64,000 bases of DNA from positions 1 to 64,000 of the forward strand of contig NZ_JBGXYA010000009.1 of assembly GCF_041814905.1 (NCBI RefSeq), written 5' to 3'. Positions 24,739-33,857 of this stretch are shown here, piece by piece. The notes beneath the pieces were generated by a model. It saw nothing but the letters and a program-made list of their open reading frames with translations. It ran no database searches and had not been told where the DNA came from. Origin of the DNA: Glaesserella sp041814905 (lineage in GTDB: Bacteria; Pseudomonadota; Gammaproteobacteria; Enterobacterales; Pasteurellaceae). The translations under genes and the position numbers were made by a program. Every line of letters starts with the position of its first letter. The stretch's first letter is position 1.

Positions 24739-25455
24739 TTATTTCGCCACATATCGATCAAATCGTTTTTCTAAACGGGCTTGAATTAAAAACAGTACCC
24801 AGCAATAGCACCAGTAAATGACGGCAGCTTCAATATATACCGGTAAAAAGTCGTACGACATATTGGCAACCTGCTGGGCAACACGGAACATTTCAGTTAC
24901 CGTAACGACTGATGCCAATGACGTATCTTTGAATAAACCGATAAATGTATTACTTAACGGCGGCACGGCAACACGGAATGCTTGCGGAGCAATAATTCGG
25001 CGAAAGGTCTGCATATATGTCATACCGATGGTATAGCCCGCTTCCCATTGCCCTTTCGGCACAGAAAGGATTGCGGCGCGGATCGTTTCAGATCCGTATG
25101 CTCCGATATTTAACGAAAAACCGATAATGGCCGCCGGAATCGGATCGATAAAGATCCCGATCGCCGGTAATCCGTAAAAAACGATACAGATCTGTACCAG
25201 CATCGGTGTGCCGCGAATGATCGAAATATAGGTTTTAACGAACAGAGTAAGTAAGCGATGAAACAAACTTCTTGACAGGCTAACGCGCACCAAAGCGACC
25301 GCTACGGCGATCACCATACCGATTAAAAAAGAAGCGATGGCAAGCGGAATAGACACGAGTATTGCCGCTTGTACCATCGGTAAAAAACCGTTTATGACCA
25401 ATTCCGCACGGGCATCGGTCATAAACGGTAGGGACGTTAATATACTATTTAACAC
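24739..25455 (-). CDS. Polar amino acid (cystine-type) ABC transporter permease
   Basis: This is a roughly 238-residue His/Glu/Gln/Arg/opine-family permease with five or so helices. Its EAA-type loop reads YGSETIRAAILSVPKGQWEAG. The start is uncertain: the frame opens at GTG 25482, a GTG at 25455 has a GGAAAAG ribosome-binding site and overlaps the binding-protein gene by 11 nt, and an ATG at 25422 lies just beyond that gene. I use 25455. It forms the channel for the importer in the inner membrane. Confidence 0.85.
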   Translation of the reverse strand: MLNSILTSLPFMTDARAELVINGFLPMVQAAILVSIPLAIASFLIGMVIAVAVALVRVSLSRSLFHRLLTLFVKTYISIIRGTPMLVQICIVFYGLPAIGIFIDPIPAAIIGFSLNIGAYGSETIRAAILSVPKGQWEAGYTIGMTYMQTFRRIIAPQAFRVAVPPLSNTFIGLFKDTSLASVVTVTEMFRVAQQVANMSYDFLPVYIEAAVIYWCYCWVLFLIQARLEKRFDRYVAK

Positions 25456-26227
25456 TAATATCTTTTCCGAAGAATTGTTCACCTAATTTTTTCAACGTAC
25501 CGTCTTGCTGAAGTTCTACGACTGCGGCACTGATTTTAGCTAAGGCTTCATCATTTCCTTTATTGGCAATGAAACCGGCTCCGATTTTTTCGTTCGACTC
25601 CCAAACCGGTTTTAAGCCGGAGTTCGGGTTTTTCTTTAAATAATCTAATAATGCTAACGAATCATTAAACGTCACGTCCGCACGTTTTTGTTGAATTAAC
25701 AGCAAACCTTGCGCCATGCCGTCAATCGGTACGATTTCCGCTTCATATTTACGTGCCATTTCACCGTAGTTAGAACTTAATGTTTGTGCTGCTTTCAAGC
25801 CTTTAACATCTTCCGGCTTAGTAATTCGGGTTTCGTCATTGCGCGCTAACAACATCGCCCCTGACCAACTGTACGGCTCGGATTTATCAAACGTTGCTTG
25901 GCGTTCCGGAGTGGTTAAACCGACTTGGTTTGCGACTAAATCAAAGCGTTCACCTTTTAAGCCGGCGAGCATAGCATCCCATTGAGTCTCTTTAAAATCG
26001 ATTTTTACGCCGAGTTTTTCTGCGACAGCGCGAGTCACTTCCACATCGTAACCGGTTAATTTACCGCTGGCATCATGATAAGTGAAAGGAGCATAAGTTC
26101 CTTCGGTTCCAACGGTGATCGTACCTTTATTATTGATACGCTCTAACAGGCTTTCTTTTGCCGTCGCTGAAACGGAAGTTATCAGAGCAAGTGCGGATAA
26201 TGTAATAACTGATAGTTTTTTGAACAT
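25445..26227 (-). CDS. Polar amino acid (cystine-type) ABC transporter substrate-binding protein
   Basis: This 260-residue periplasmic protein has a signal peptide (about 1-23, cut after SATA). GTITVGTEGTYAPFTYHD then LTGYDVEVTRAVAEKLG is the classic SBP_bac_3 N-terminus. VANQVGLTTPERQATFDKSEPYS matches cystine-binding relatives (FliY/TcyA), of which I quote VANQVGLTTPERQATF. It is the first gene of the importer. Substrate assignment is by family pattern only. The ribosome-binding site is AAAAGGATTCT. Confidence 0.9.
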   Translation of the reverse strand: MFKKLSVITLSALALITSVSATAKESLLERINNKGTITVGTEGTYAPFTYHDASGKLTGYDVEVTRAVAEKLGVKIDFKETQWDAMLAGLKGERFDLVANQVGLTTPERQATFDKSEPYSWSGAMLLARNDETRITKPEDVKGLKAAQTLSSNYGEMARKYEAEIVPIDGMAQGLLLIQQKRADVTFNDSLALLDYLKKNPNSGLKPVWESNEKIGAGFIANKGNDEALAKISAAVVELQQDGTLKKLGEQFFGKDISVK

Positions 26228-26336
26228 AATAGAATCCTTTTAATAGGTAAAATTAATTTTTTGCAAATTTAAGGGTAAAACGGACCGCTTGCAAATAACC
26301 AAATGGAATATCTAACAATTAAATAGATATACCAAG

Positions 26337-26798
26337 TTAAAGGATTCCGCAACAGTGTTTAAATTTTTTGCCTGAGCCGCAGATACAGGGCTGTTTTTGT
26401 GAAGGACGAGGCACGGTGGGATCAACAAAATACCAGCGTCCGTCTATCCGTACAAACAAAGATAATTCGTGATGCGCTTGTCTTCCTTCTTCAGCGTGAA
26501 ACAGTGCGTTGAATTCAACCGTACTATGATTTTTGCTCAGGTTCGGTTGGTGAGAAAGTATTTCTAATCCGGCCCATTGGGTTGTTCTTCCCCATTGTTC
26601 CATCGCATCTTGGTTAAGCAGTTTTTGTTGGCTCGGCACTGTTGTCGCAACGAGATAAGCAATGTTTACTTGCGTATAAGCTGCATAACGCGAACGCATT
26701 AACTGTTCTGCCGTTTCCGGCAATACTGAACCTAAGTGGAACGGTTGGCAGCAATCGCTGTAGCGTTTGCTGGATTGGCAGGGGCAAAAGGTTGTCAT
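26337..26798 (-). CDS. YchJ family SEC-C motif protein (UPF0225)
   Basis: This 153-residue protein starts at the ATG at 26798 (AAGGAAAAAT ribosome-binding site). The longer frame from 26813 adds five residues only. It has an N-terminal SEC-C zinc motif CPCQSSKRYSDCC, a central NTF2-like domain with RSRYAAYTQVNIAYLV, and a second C-terminal SEC-C motif CICGSGKKFKHCC. SEC-C motifs bind zinc as in the SecA tail. Function is unknown. Its USS-like flank (GACCGCTTGC at 26283) is degenerate. Confidence 0.9.
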   Translation of the reverse strand: MTTFCPCQSSKRYSDCCQPFHLGSVLPETAEQLMRSRYAAYTQVNIAYLVATTVPSQQKLLNQDAMEQWGRTTQWAGLEILSHQPNLSKNHSTVEFNALFHAEEGRQAHHELSLFVRIDGRWYFVDPTVPRPSQKQPCICGSGKKFKHCCGIL

Positions 26799-26815
26799 AT
26801 TTTTCCTTATCATAT

Positions 26816-26855
26816 AAAAAAACCTGCATTATTTCACAATAACGCAGGTTTTGAT
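26816..26855 (-). terminator. yidC terminator
   Basis: AAACCTGC.TTAT and ATAA.GCAGGTTT arms with T runs at both ends, between yidC and ychJ, both read from the minus strand. Confidence 0.8.
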
Positions 26856-26869
26856 TTTATTTTGTCAGA

Positions 26870-28516
26870 TTATTTTTTAGTACGGGTGTGTAAACCTTTC
26901 TTCTCTAAATTACGATAAATGAGCCATTGTTGGACAATTGTAATTAAGTTTGAGGTTAACCAGTAAAGCACTAAGCCGGATGGGAACCACAAGAAGAAAA
27001 CGGTAAATAGCACTGGCATAAATGTCATGACTTTTTGTTGCATTGGATCGGCAATCGGGGTTGGAGACATTTTTTGTAATAGGAACATCGAACCACCCAT
27101 TAATAACGGCATGATGTAATACGGGTCTTGTGCCGATAAGTCCTGAATCCAGCCGAAGAATGGCGCATGACGTAATTCTACCGCTTCCATAAAGGTCCAA
27201 TATAATGCGATGAAAATCGGCATTTGTAGTAGAATCGGTAAACAACCGCCCATTGGGTTCACTTTTTCTTCTTTATAAAGTTTCATCATTTCTTGGCTCA
27301 TGCGTTGACGGTCATCACCGAAACGCTCACGCATTTCTTGAATACGCGGCTGCAACATCCGCATTTTTGCCATGGAGGTGTATTGCGCTTTGGTTAACGG
27401 ATAAAGTATGGTTTTAACCACGATAGTGACGCAAATAATCGCTAAACCCCAGTTAATCACGACTTTTTGAATATTGGTTAATAACCAGAAAAGCGGTTTA
27501 GCAATAAACCAAGCCCAGCCGTAGTCTACGGTGAGGTCGAAGTTATTTGCAGCTTCTGCCATTGCCGACTGATCTTTCGGACCGGTCCATAAATGGCTGG
27601 TGATTGTCGCTTCACTGTTCGGTGCAACTTGTGTAATCGGACCGCGATAACCTATTGTGCCAATGCCGTTTGCGGTGCGGCTATAAAGGTTGTTATCTAC
27701 ATCTTGATTAGGGATCCAGGCTGAAACGAAATAGTGTTGCAAAATGGCTGCCCAACCGGCTTTCGTATCGATCGACAAGTTTGCTTTCGCCATGTCGTCA
27801 AAGCTGTATTTTTTGTAGTTCACTTCAGAAGAAGAATAAGCGCCACCGGTATAGGTCGGCATAGCAAAGTTGCCTGAACTGTCGATTAAGGTATGTTTTA
27901 ACTGACCGTACGGTTGAAGTTCGAGCGTTTCTGCCGTCGGGTTGTTGATCGTATAGTTCACCGCGATATCATAGCTGCCACGTTTTAATACGAACGTTTT
28001 GGTGTAAGTGACACCATCTTTCTCAAACACGAGCGGTACGCTTAATTCGTTCTGACCGTCTGTTAACGTGAATTTGTCTGCGCTTGTTTGATATTGCGCA
28101 CGGCCGGCATTGGTATCAATTCCGTTTTTGCCGACTAAACCGCTTTGTGCAACGTACAGTACTTTACCGTTGTCTTGTAATAATTCAAAAGGTGTATTTG
28201 AATTTAATTCCGCGTTATATTTTAACAAATCAGAATCAACCACATCACCGCCTAAAGTATCAACGGTTAAACGTAGTACATCCGTTTCAATGGTAATGGT
28301 TTTACCTTTAGTTGATTGTTCGTTAATCGCTGACGCTGCATTGGAAGACGCGGGTACATCACCGCTGGATTGTGCGGCAGCTTGTTGTGCTTGAGCTTGA
28401 GCATGGGCTTGCTTTTGAGCCTGGATTTCCGGGTCAAAATCTTGTTGCCATTGTGTAAAAATCAAAAATGACACAAGAAGCAAACCCATAATCAGTAAAC
28501 TACGGTTTGAGTTCAT
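26870..28516 (-). CDS. yidC: Membrane protein insertase YidC
   Basis: Translation from ATG 28516 gives 548 residues, matching E. coli YidC (548). The longer frame to 28675 covers an uptake signal and is rejected. N-terminal TM1 (SLLIMGLLLVSFLIFTQW) is followed by a Q/A-rich linker, the periplasmic P1 beta-domain (about 60-340) and the conserved five-helix core with LLTNIQKVVINWG, GCLPILLQMPIFIALYW and LYWLTSNLITIVQQW. It inserts and folds inner-membrane proteins with or without Sec. The usual neighbours yidD, rnpA and rpmH are absent upstream, where the divergent icd lies. Confidence 0.98.
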   Translation of the reverse strand: MNSNRSLLIMGLLLVSFLIFTQWQQDFDPEIQAQKQAHAQAQAQQAAAQSSGDVPASSNAASAINEQSTKGKTITIETDVLRLTVDTLGGDVVDSDLLKYNAELNSNTPFELLQDNGKVLYVAQSGLVGKNGIDTNAGRAQYQTSADKFTLTDGQNELSVPLVFEKDGVTYTKTFVLKRGSYDIAVNYTINNPTAETLELQPYGQLKHTLIDSSGNFAMPTYTGGAYSSSEVNYKKYSFDDMAKANLSIDTKAGWAAILQHYFVSAWIPNQDVDNNLYSRTANGIGTIGYRGPITQVAPNSEATITSHLWTGPKDQSAMAEAANNFDLTVDYGWAWFIAKPLFWLLTNIQKVVINWGLAIICVTIVVKTILYPLTKAQYTSMAKMRMLQPRIQEMRERFGDDRQRMSQEMMKLYKEEKVNPMGGCLPILLQMPIFIALYWTFMEAVELRHAPFFGWIQDLSAQDPYYIMPLLMGGSMFLLQKMSPTPIADPMQQKVMTFMPVLFTVFFLWFPSGLVLYWLTSNLITIVQQWLIYRNLEKKGLHTRTKK

Positions 28517-28816
28517 TTTAGGTTCTCTGTGGTTAAAGTGAAAAGGCGGTAAGCCACCGTGAAAAGCAACTATTCTAATATAGGTTGCCGAACTCTCCAA
28601 TGGCCTTTTGCAAATTTTAGTGAGAAAACGACCGCTTGTAGCGCTTTGCAGGCGGTCGGTAAAGTGCAAAATCATTGAACATTATTGTGATGTAATTCAA
28701 AAAAATAACAAAAATGTAACAAATATCCGCCAAAAAGTGTGGATTTATGCCATAATTTCAACTACCGCATTCGGCGGCAATGACACATAGCAAAACATCT
28801 CTTTTAGGAGGTTCTT
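28517..28816. other. Divergent yidC/icd intergenic region
   Basis: This 300-bp stretch without a gene must hold the promoters of yidC (leftward) and icd (rightward). It contains an uptake signal read leftward (core 28631-28639, with TTGCAAA 17 nt further on). A TGCCATAAT extended -10-like box (28748-28756) lies 60 nt ahead of icd, without a convincing -35. Nothing else is recognised. Confidence 0.5.
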
Positions 28817-31039
28817 GTGAGCCAAAAAAATACCATTATCTATACTCATACCGATGAAGCGCCCGCTTTAGCTACTCAGTCTTTACTACCGATCATTCGC
28901 GCTTTTACAAAAAGTGCCGATATTGATGTCGTGCTTTCCGATATTTCATTAGCCGGTCGTATTATTGCCTCTTTCCCTGAATATCTGAACGCCTCGCAGC
29001 GTATTCCTGATGCGTTAGCCGAATTGGGCGAGTTGGTGACAAAACCGGAAGCGAACGTCATTAAATTGCCTAATATCAGTGCTTCCGTGCCGCAACTGGT
29101 TGCAGCAATTACCGAATTAAAATCGCAGGGGTACAACTTGCCTGACTATCCGTCGGATCCTCAAACGGACGAAGAGAAATCGGTACGCGAGCGTTATGAC
29201 CGAATCAAAGGCAGTGCGGTAAACCCAGTATTGCGCGAAGGAAACTCTGATCGTCGAGCACCAAAAGCCGTGAAAAATTTTGCGAAAAAATATCCGCACG
29301 GCATGGGCGCATGGAGCAAAGACTCCAAATCACACGTTGCGACAATGCAGGGCGGAGATTTCTTTGCAAACGAGCAGTCGGTGACGGTAGCGGCGCCGAC
29401 AACGGTTTCTATCGTATTTACCGATAAAACCGGTCAAAAAAGCGAATTACGCAAACCGTTAGCATTAAAAGCCGGTGAAATTATTGATGCGACAGTCATG
29501 AGCAAAAAAGCGTTAGTCACGTTTTTAAATGAGCAAATTGCGGATGCTGCCGCTAAAGGCGTTCTGTTTTCTTTGCACATGAAAGCAACAATGATGAAAG
29601 TGTCCGACCCGATTATTTTCGGCCATGCAGTGAAAGCCTACTTCGCCCCGGTATTTGAACAATTCGGTGAACAATTAGCTGCCGCCGGTGTGAATGTGAA
29701 TAACGGTTTCGGCAATTTGTTGGCAAACTTAGATAAATTAGACGCAGCGACCCGTAGCGCCGTTGAAAATGCTATCGCGGCGGTATATGCGCACAACCCT
29801 GATTTAGCTATGGTTGATTCCGACAAAGGCATTACCAATTTACACGTGCCGAGCGATGTGATTGTCGATGCGTCTATGCCTGCGATGATTCGTAATTCAG
29901 GTCGTATGTGGGATAAAAACGGTGAAGCACGTGACACCAAGGCCGTTATTCCGGACAGCAGCTATGCAGGCGTATATCAAACCGTGATTGATTTCTGCCG
30001 TGAACACGGTGCTTTTGATCCGGCAACAATGGGGACAGTACCCAATGTCGGTTTAATGGCGCAAAAAGCCGAGGAGTACGGTTCGCACGATAAAACTTTT
30101 GAAATCGCAACGGACGGTGTTGTTCAAATCGTGGATGACAAAGGCAATGTGCTAACTTCTCACCACGTGGAAGCAGGCGATATTTGGCGCGCTTGTCAAA
30201 CCAAAGATGCGCCTATTAAAGACTGGGTGCAGTTAGCGGTCAATCGCGCTCGTTTAAGTCAAACACCGGCAGTGTTCTGGCTGGATAAAAACCGTGCGCA
30301 CGATCGCAGTTTAATCGCCAAAGTGAACCAATATTTAGCGGAATCGGACACCGAAGGCCTGGATATTCAAATTCTTTCACCGGTTGAGGCGTGTTTATTT
30401 AGCTTGAAACGTTTGAAAAACGGCGAAGATACCATTTCTGTGACCGGTAATGTGCTACGCGACTATTTAACCGATTTGTTCCCGATTTTAGAGTTGGGTA
30501 CCAGCGCTAAAATGTTATCGATCGTGCCATTAATGAACGGTGGCGGTATGTTTGAAACCGGTGCCGGCGGTTCAGCGCCGAAACACGTTCAACAATTCAT
30601 CGCGGAAAACCATCTCCGTTGGGATTCTTTAGGCGAATTCTTAGCTTTAGCGGTGTCGTTAGAGCATTTGGCGCAGAAAAACGGCAATGCGAAAGCGCAA
30701 GTGTTAGCAGATACTTTAGATACGGCAACGGAACAGTTGTTATTAAACGACAAATCGCCGAAACGCAAAGCCGGTCAATTAGATAACCGCGGTAGCCATT
30801 ATTTCCTCGCGCGCTACTGGGCGGAAGCTCTTGCGGCACAAGAGAAAGACGTTGAATTAAAAGCGCGTTTTGCGCCGATTGCCGACAAATTAGCCGGTGG
30901 GGAAGCTCAAATCCTTGCGGAATTAAATCGTGTTAGCGGTGCTGTGGATATTGGCGGCTACTATGCGCCGAATCCGCAAAAAACGGCGCAGGCAATGCGT
31001 CCAAGTGCAACGCTAAACGCAGTCATCGATTCGTTGTAA
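28817..31039 (+). CDS. icd: Isocitrate dehydrogenase (NADP+), monomeric type
   Basis: This 740-residue protein starts at GTG with a perfect AGGAGG ribosome-binding site (28806-28811). It is the monomeric IDH type (about 740 residues), unrelated in length to the 416-residue dimeric E. coli enzyme. Family marks include ERYDRIKGSAVNPVLREGNSDRRAP (quoted in part as GSAVNPVLREGNSDRR), MKATMMKVSDPIIFGH, the RNSGRMW region and LDNRGSHYFLARYWAEAL. It converts isocitrate to 2-oxoglutarate and makes NADPH. gltA and acn are not in the window. A hairpin from two opposed uptake signals ends the gene. Confidence 0.96.
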   Translation: MSQKNTIIYTHTDEAPALATQSLLPIIRAFTKSADIDVVLSDISLAGRIIASFPEYLNASQRIPDALAELGELVTKPEANVIKLPNISASVPQLVAAITELKSQGYNLPDYPSDPQTDEEKSVRERYDRIKGSAVNPVLREGNSDRRAPKAVKNFAKKYPHGMGAWSKDSKSHVATMQGGDFFANEQSVTVAAPTTVSIVFTDKTGQKSELRKPLALKAGEIIDATVMSKKALVTFLNEQIADAAAKGVLFSLHMKATMMKVSDPIIFGHAVKAYFAPVFEQFGEQLAAAGVNVNNGFGNLLANLDKLDAATRSAVENAIAAVYAHNPDLAMVDSDKGITNLHVPSDVIVDASMPAMIRNSGRMWDKNGEARDTKAVIPDSSYAGVYQTVIDFCREHGAFDPATMGTVPNVGLMAQKAEEYGSHDKTFEIATDGVVQIVDDKGNVLTSHHVEAGDIWRACQTKDAPIKDWVQLAVNRARLSQTPAVFWLDKNRAHDRSLIAKVNQYLAESDTEGLDIQILSPVEACLFSLKRLKNGEDTISVTGNVLRDYLTDLFPILELGTSAKMLSIVPLMNGGGMFETGAGGSAPKHVQQFIAENHLRWDSLGEFLALAVSLEHLAQKNGNAKAQVLADTLDTATEQLLLNDKSPKRKAGQLDNRGSHYFLARYWAEALAAQEKDVELKARFAPIADKLAGGEAQILAELNRVSGAVDIGGYYAPNPQKTAQAMRPSATLNAVIDSL

Positions 31040-31062
31040 TCTGCGTTATCTATCATTGAAAA

Positions 31063-31118
31063 ACAAGCGGTCGGAATTTGCAAAAAATTTGCAGATTTCG
31101 ACTGCTTGTATTTTTATC
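31063..31118 (+). terminator. icd terminator made of two opposed uptake signals
   Basis: The arms at 31063-31084 and 31088-31109 (22 nt each, 3-nt AAA loop) pair with four mismatches, followed by ATTTTTAT. The left arm holds a perfect ACAAGCGGT; the right arm has one changed base in the core. Confidence 0.8.
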
Positions 31119-31186
31119 TAGCTTTGGAGTCAATACCGTCTATCGTACCGAATTGCAAAATATTGCTGCAATCAGACCGCTTGTCG

Positions 31187-32557
31187 TTACAATAAAATGG
31201 TGACTTTCAAACCTTTTTCACCGTTTATGTCATAGCCGTTTTCCACCTTCAGGTTGAAATGATGTAGCTCGGCGATACGCTGTACAATCGATAGCCCTAA
31301 GCCGCTACCTTTTTCATTTTGCCCGGCGGGACGATAGAAACGTTGTCCGAGTTTTGCCAAATCGACGTCATCTACGCCGCCGCCGTTATCTTCTACAATA
31401 ATCTGACGCTTATTGAGGCTGATTTTCACCGTGCTGCCTTCCGGACAGTAACGTAACGCGTTGTCAATCAGGTTACGCAACATTAATGACAGCAACAATG
31501 GTTGACCGTTTTTCACATCCGGTGTGGCGATATGTTCGAATTCCAGTTCTATATTACGTTTTTGCGCACTGAAGTAGAGTTCGCCGATTAATGACGGAAT
31601 CAATTTATCCCAATGAATCTCTTCAAGCCCTTCCAACGCTTTTAAATTATCCAAACGGGAAAGGGTGAGCAGCTGCTCAATCAGCTGTGTTGCACGATTA
31701 ATTCCTTGAGTCAGATTGCCTAGCGCCTTTTCACGCAGAGCGATATCGTCACCGGCAATTTGTGCGATTTCCGTTTGGATTTTTAATGCGGCAAGCGGGC
31801 TACGCAGTTCGTGGGCGGCATCGGAAGTAAACCGCCGCTCTCTGAGTAACATGGTCGATGTTCTATCAAAAAAGTGATTTAAGCTGTTGACCAAAGGTAA
31901 TATTTCTTTCGGCACTTCCGTTGAAAGCGGGCTGTTATCGTCAGGCGCCCGCTGTTTGACTTGTTCGCCGACACTTTTTAATGTTTGTAATTCTCGATTA
32001 ATTATCCAAACAATTAAACCAAGCAGTAAGGGTAAACTGGCAAACCAGATCCACATTTGGCTAAACACCATGTCCGGCGTGAGATCATTGCGGTAGTCGA
32101 GTTCCTGCCCGACCGCCACTAAAAAACGATCGTTTACGGGTAGCCAGAAAATTCGCCATTCATCGTCATCCTCGGAATTTAATCGGGATATGGTAAAACC
32201 GCTGGCTTTTTCAAAAGGAAAATTTGCTCCATTGTTACCGTCGCTGAGTACCATTTCCCCTTGAGCGGTAAAGATAGCAAAGGCTAAAGCATCGTCATCA
32301 AATTTTGCTTTTTTGAATTTTTTATGATGTTCGCCTGTATATGGGCGTTGAGATTTGCGTTCTACCAGTAATGTACGAAGATCAGAAGAGGCGAGGCGCT
32401 GTGCAAATAAAATCTGATGGGCATCAAAGACTTTATTGACTTCGTGGCGAACTTGAACCCATGCAATTGCGGTGGAAACCAGCCAAATCAATACTGCCGT
32501 GCATGAAATCACGACGATTAAGCGAAAGCGTAGGCTGGTATTTTTAATAAGTTTCAT
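31187..32557 (-). CDS. qseC: Sensor histidine kinase QseC/FirS
   Basis: This 456-residue protein has TM1 (about 12-33), a periplasmic sensor (about 34-165), TM2 (167-187), a HAMP-like linker, the HisKA box FTSDAAHELRSPLAALK with His249, and the ATPase boxes LRNLIDNALRY, VEDNGGGVDD and GSGLGLSIV. The periplasmic part has an acidic EDDDEW run (129-134) and DYRND (154-158). The latter resembles a DYR-D motif I recall from the ferrous-iron-sensing Haemophilus orthologue; that recollection is uncertain. It overlaps qseB by 14 nt. Confidence 0.92.
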   Translation of the reverse strand: MKLIKNTSLRFRLIVVISCTAVLIWLVSTAIAWVQVRHEVNKVFDAHQILFAQRLASSDLRTLLVERKSQRPYTGEHHKKFKKAKFDDDALAFAIFTAQGEMVLSDGNNGANFPFEKASGFTISRLNSEDDDEWRIFWLPVNDRFLVAVGQELDYRNDLTPDMVFSQMWIWFASLPLLLGLIVWIINRELQTLKSVGEQVKQRAPDDNSPLSTEVPKEILPLVNSLNHFFDRTSTMLLRERRFTSDAAHELRSPLAALKIQTEIAQIAGDDIALREKALGNLTQGINRATQLIEQLLTLSRLDNLKALEGLEEIHWDKLIPSLIGELYFSAQKRNIELEFEHIATPDVKNGQPLLLSLMLRNLIDNALRYCPEGSTVKISLNKRQIIVEDNGGGVDDVDLAKLGQRFYRPAGQNEKGSGLGLSIVQRIAELHHFNLKVENGYDINGEKGLKVTILL

Positions 32558-33215
32558 CGTGTTTTCCTAAGGCATAGCCTACGCCGTGAACGGTACGAAT
32601 AAATTGTTTTCCTAATTTTTGGCGTAAATTGTAAATATGGACTTCCAGCGCGTTGCTGCTGACTTCATCGTCCCAAGTATAGAGTTTTTCCTCAATCGCC
32701 GAACGGGTCAACACGCGGTCTTTGTTCAGCATAAACAGCTCGAGCAGATTATATTCGCGGGTCGTCAGCGTCACTTCTTCATCGCGTAAAAAAACTTTGC
32801 GTTGGTTCGGATCAAACTTAACCAAACTATGTTCAATAACCGGATTGGTATGGCCATAGCGACGGCGAATCAGTGCTTGTAAGCGGGCAACCACTTCGGC
32901 AAGAGCGAACGGTTTACAAAGATAATCGTCCGCACCGCGTTGTAAACCGGTAATGCGCTCGTCTAAGGTATCGCGGGCGGTTAAAATCAAAACAGGGACA
33001 TCTTGATTGGCTCGGCGCCAGTTTTGTAACACATCCAAACCGTCCATTTTAGGTAAGGTGAGATCGAGTACAACGGCATCATAAGGCGCAGAGTCAATGG
33101 CATTTAAGCCGGTTTTTCCGTCGGTAAACCAATCGACACTGAATCCCGATTTGGTTAACCCGAGTTTTAAGCCTTCACCGATTAACGAATCGTCTTCAAT
33201 TAATAAAATTCTCAT
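32544..33215 (-). CDS. qseB: Response regulator QseB/FirR (OmpR family)
   Basis: This 223-residue protein has a receiver domain with the acidic pocket EDD (8-10), phospho-acceptor Asp51 in VVLDLTLPKMDG, a switch Thr in LILTARDT and Lys in DDYLCKPF. The C-terminal winged helix has LTTREYNLLELFM and VDVHIYNLRQKLG-type VHIYNLRQKLG. It is partnered with qseC by overlap and with ygiW upstream. The CTTAAG-N5-CTTAAG box at 33764-33780 is a fitting binding site for its own operon. Confidence 0.94.
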   Translation of the reverse strand: MRILLIEDDSLIGEGLKLGLTKSGFSVDWFTDGKTGLNAIDSAPYDAVVLDLTLPKMDGLDVLQNWRRANQDVPVLILTARDTLDERITGLQRGADDYLCKPFALAEVVARLQALIRRRYGHTNPVIEHSLVKFDPNQRKVFLRDEEVTLTTREYNLLELFMLNKDRVLTRSAIEEKLYTWDDEVSSNALEVHIYNLRQKLGKQFIRTVHGVGYALGKHDETY

Positions 33216-33272
33216 TGCTCACCTCTCATTCAAACGGAAAAAGTGGCATTACTGCCACTTTCTACCGACGGG

Positions 33273-33680
33273 TTAGTTTAGTTTTTCAATGTTGTGGGCT
33301 TCCACTTCGGTTTTATTCCACGATTTATCTACTTCACCGTACACTTTGATTTCATCATTCGGCGTAATTTGCTGACTGCGCCATGCTTTACGTTCAATTT
33401 CAACCACAATCTCACCTGATGCATCACGGAAAAGAAATTCATCGTTATCGACTTGTTGAACGATTTTGCCTTGTAACACGACATATTGATCGTCTTTCAT
33501 TGATGCAATATCAATCACTTGGCTCACGGCTTGTCCTTTATTCACGAAACCACCGTTTTGCATTGCTGCCTTGTTCGATTGATCTGACGGCCCTTGAAAT
33601 CCGCCTTGTTGCGGGCTGGCTAATGCAGAAACGCTTGCGGTGGATAAGACAAGCGCTGTGATAAATGCTAATTTTTTCAT
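33273..33680 (-). CDS. ygiW: YgiW/YdeI family periplasmic OB-fold stress protein
   Basis: This 135-residue protein has a signal peptide (KKLAFITALVLSTASVSALA, cut near 22) and a BOF domain of about 85 residues: VIDIASMKDDQYVVLQGKIV, EFLFRDASGEIVVEIERKAW and IKVYGEVDKSWNKTEVEAHN. The family (YgiW/VisP) is periplasmic, linked to stress and to QseBC/PmrAB signalling. It precedes qseB-qseC by 57 nt, as in E. coli and Haemophilus, so the three likely form one operon. Confidence 0.93.
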   Translation of the reverse strand: MKKLAFITALVLSTASVSALASPQQGGFQGPSDQSNKAAMQNGGFVNKGQAVSQVIDIASMKDDQYVVLQGKIVQQVDNDEFLFRDASGEIVVEIERKAWRSQQITPNDEIKVYGEVDKSWNKTEVEAHNIEKLN

Positions 33681-33763
33681 AAATAAATCTCCGATAAAAG
33701 GTATTACAAATTTGCCGTAACATTGCCTCTTGGCTTTGTTGGATGCTATTACAGCAAACGAAT

Positions 33764-33780
33764 CTTAAGGAAATCTTAAG
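33764..33780 (-). promoter_or_regulatory. QseB/PmrA-type operator CTTAAG-N5-CTTAAG
   Basis: Two perfect CTTAAG hexamers, 5 nt apart, match the known PmrA/QseB box layout (YTTAAK-N5-YTTAAK). It is 84 nt upstream of ygiW, and read leftward it is followed after 12 nt by TAATAG, a plausible -10. Because each hexamer is itself palindromic, the box reads the same on both strands. Confidence 0.72.
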
Positions 33781-33857
33781 CACTTAACAAATAAAAAGTG
33801 TGGCGATCACACACGTAATACAAGCGGTTGGTTTACGGTAATATTTTGCAAAAATCT

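Noticed and set aside
28517..28675. N-terminal extension of yidC in the longest frame
   Set aside because: The extra 53 residues are encoded by an uptake signal and leader DNA. The ATG at 28516 gives the exact family length and the TM1 start.
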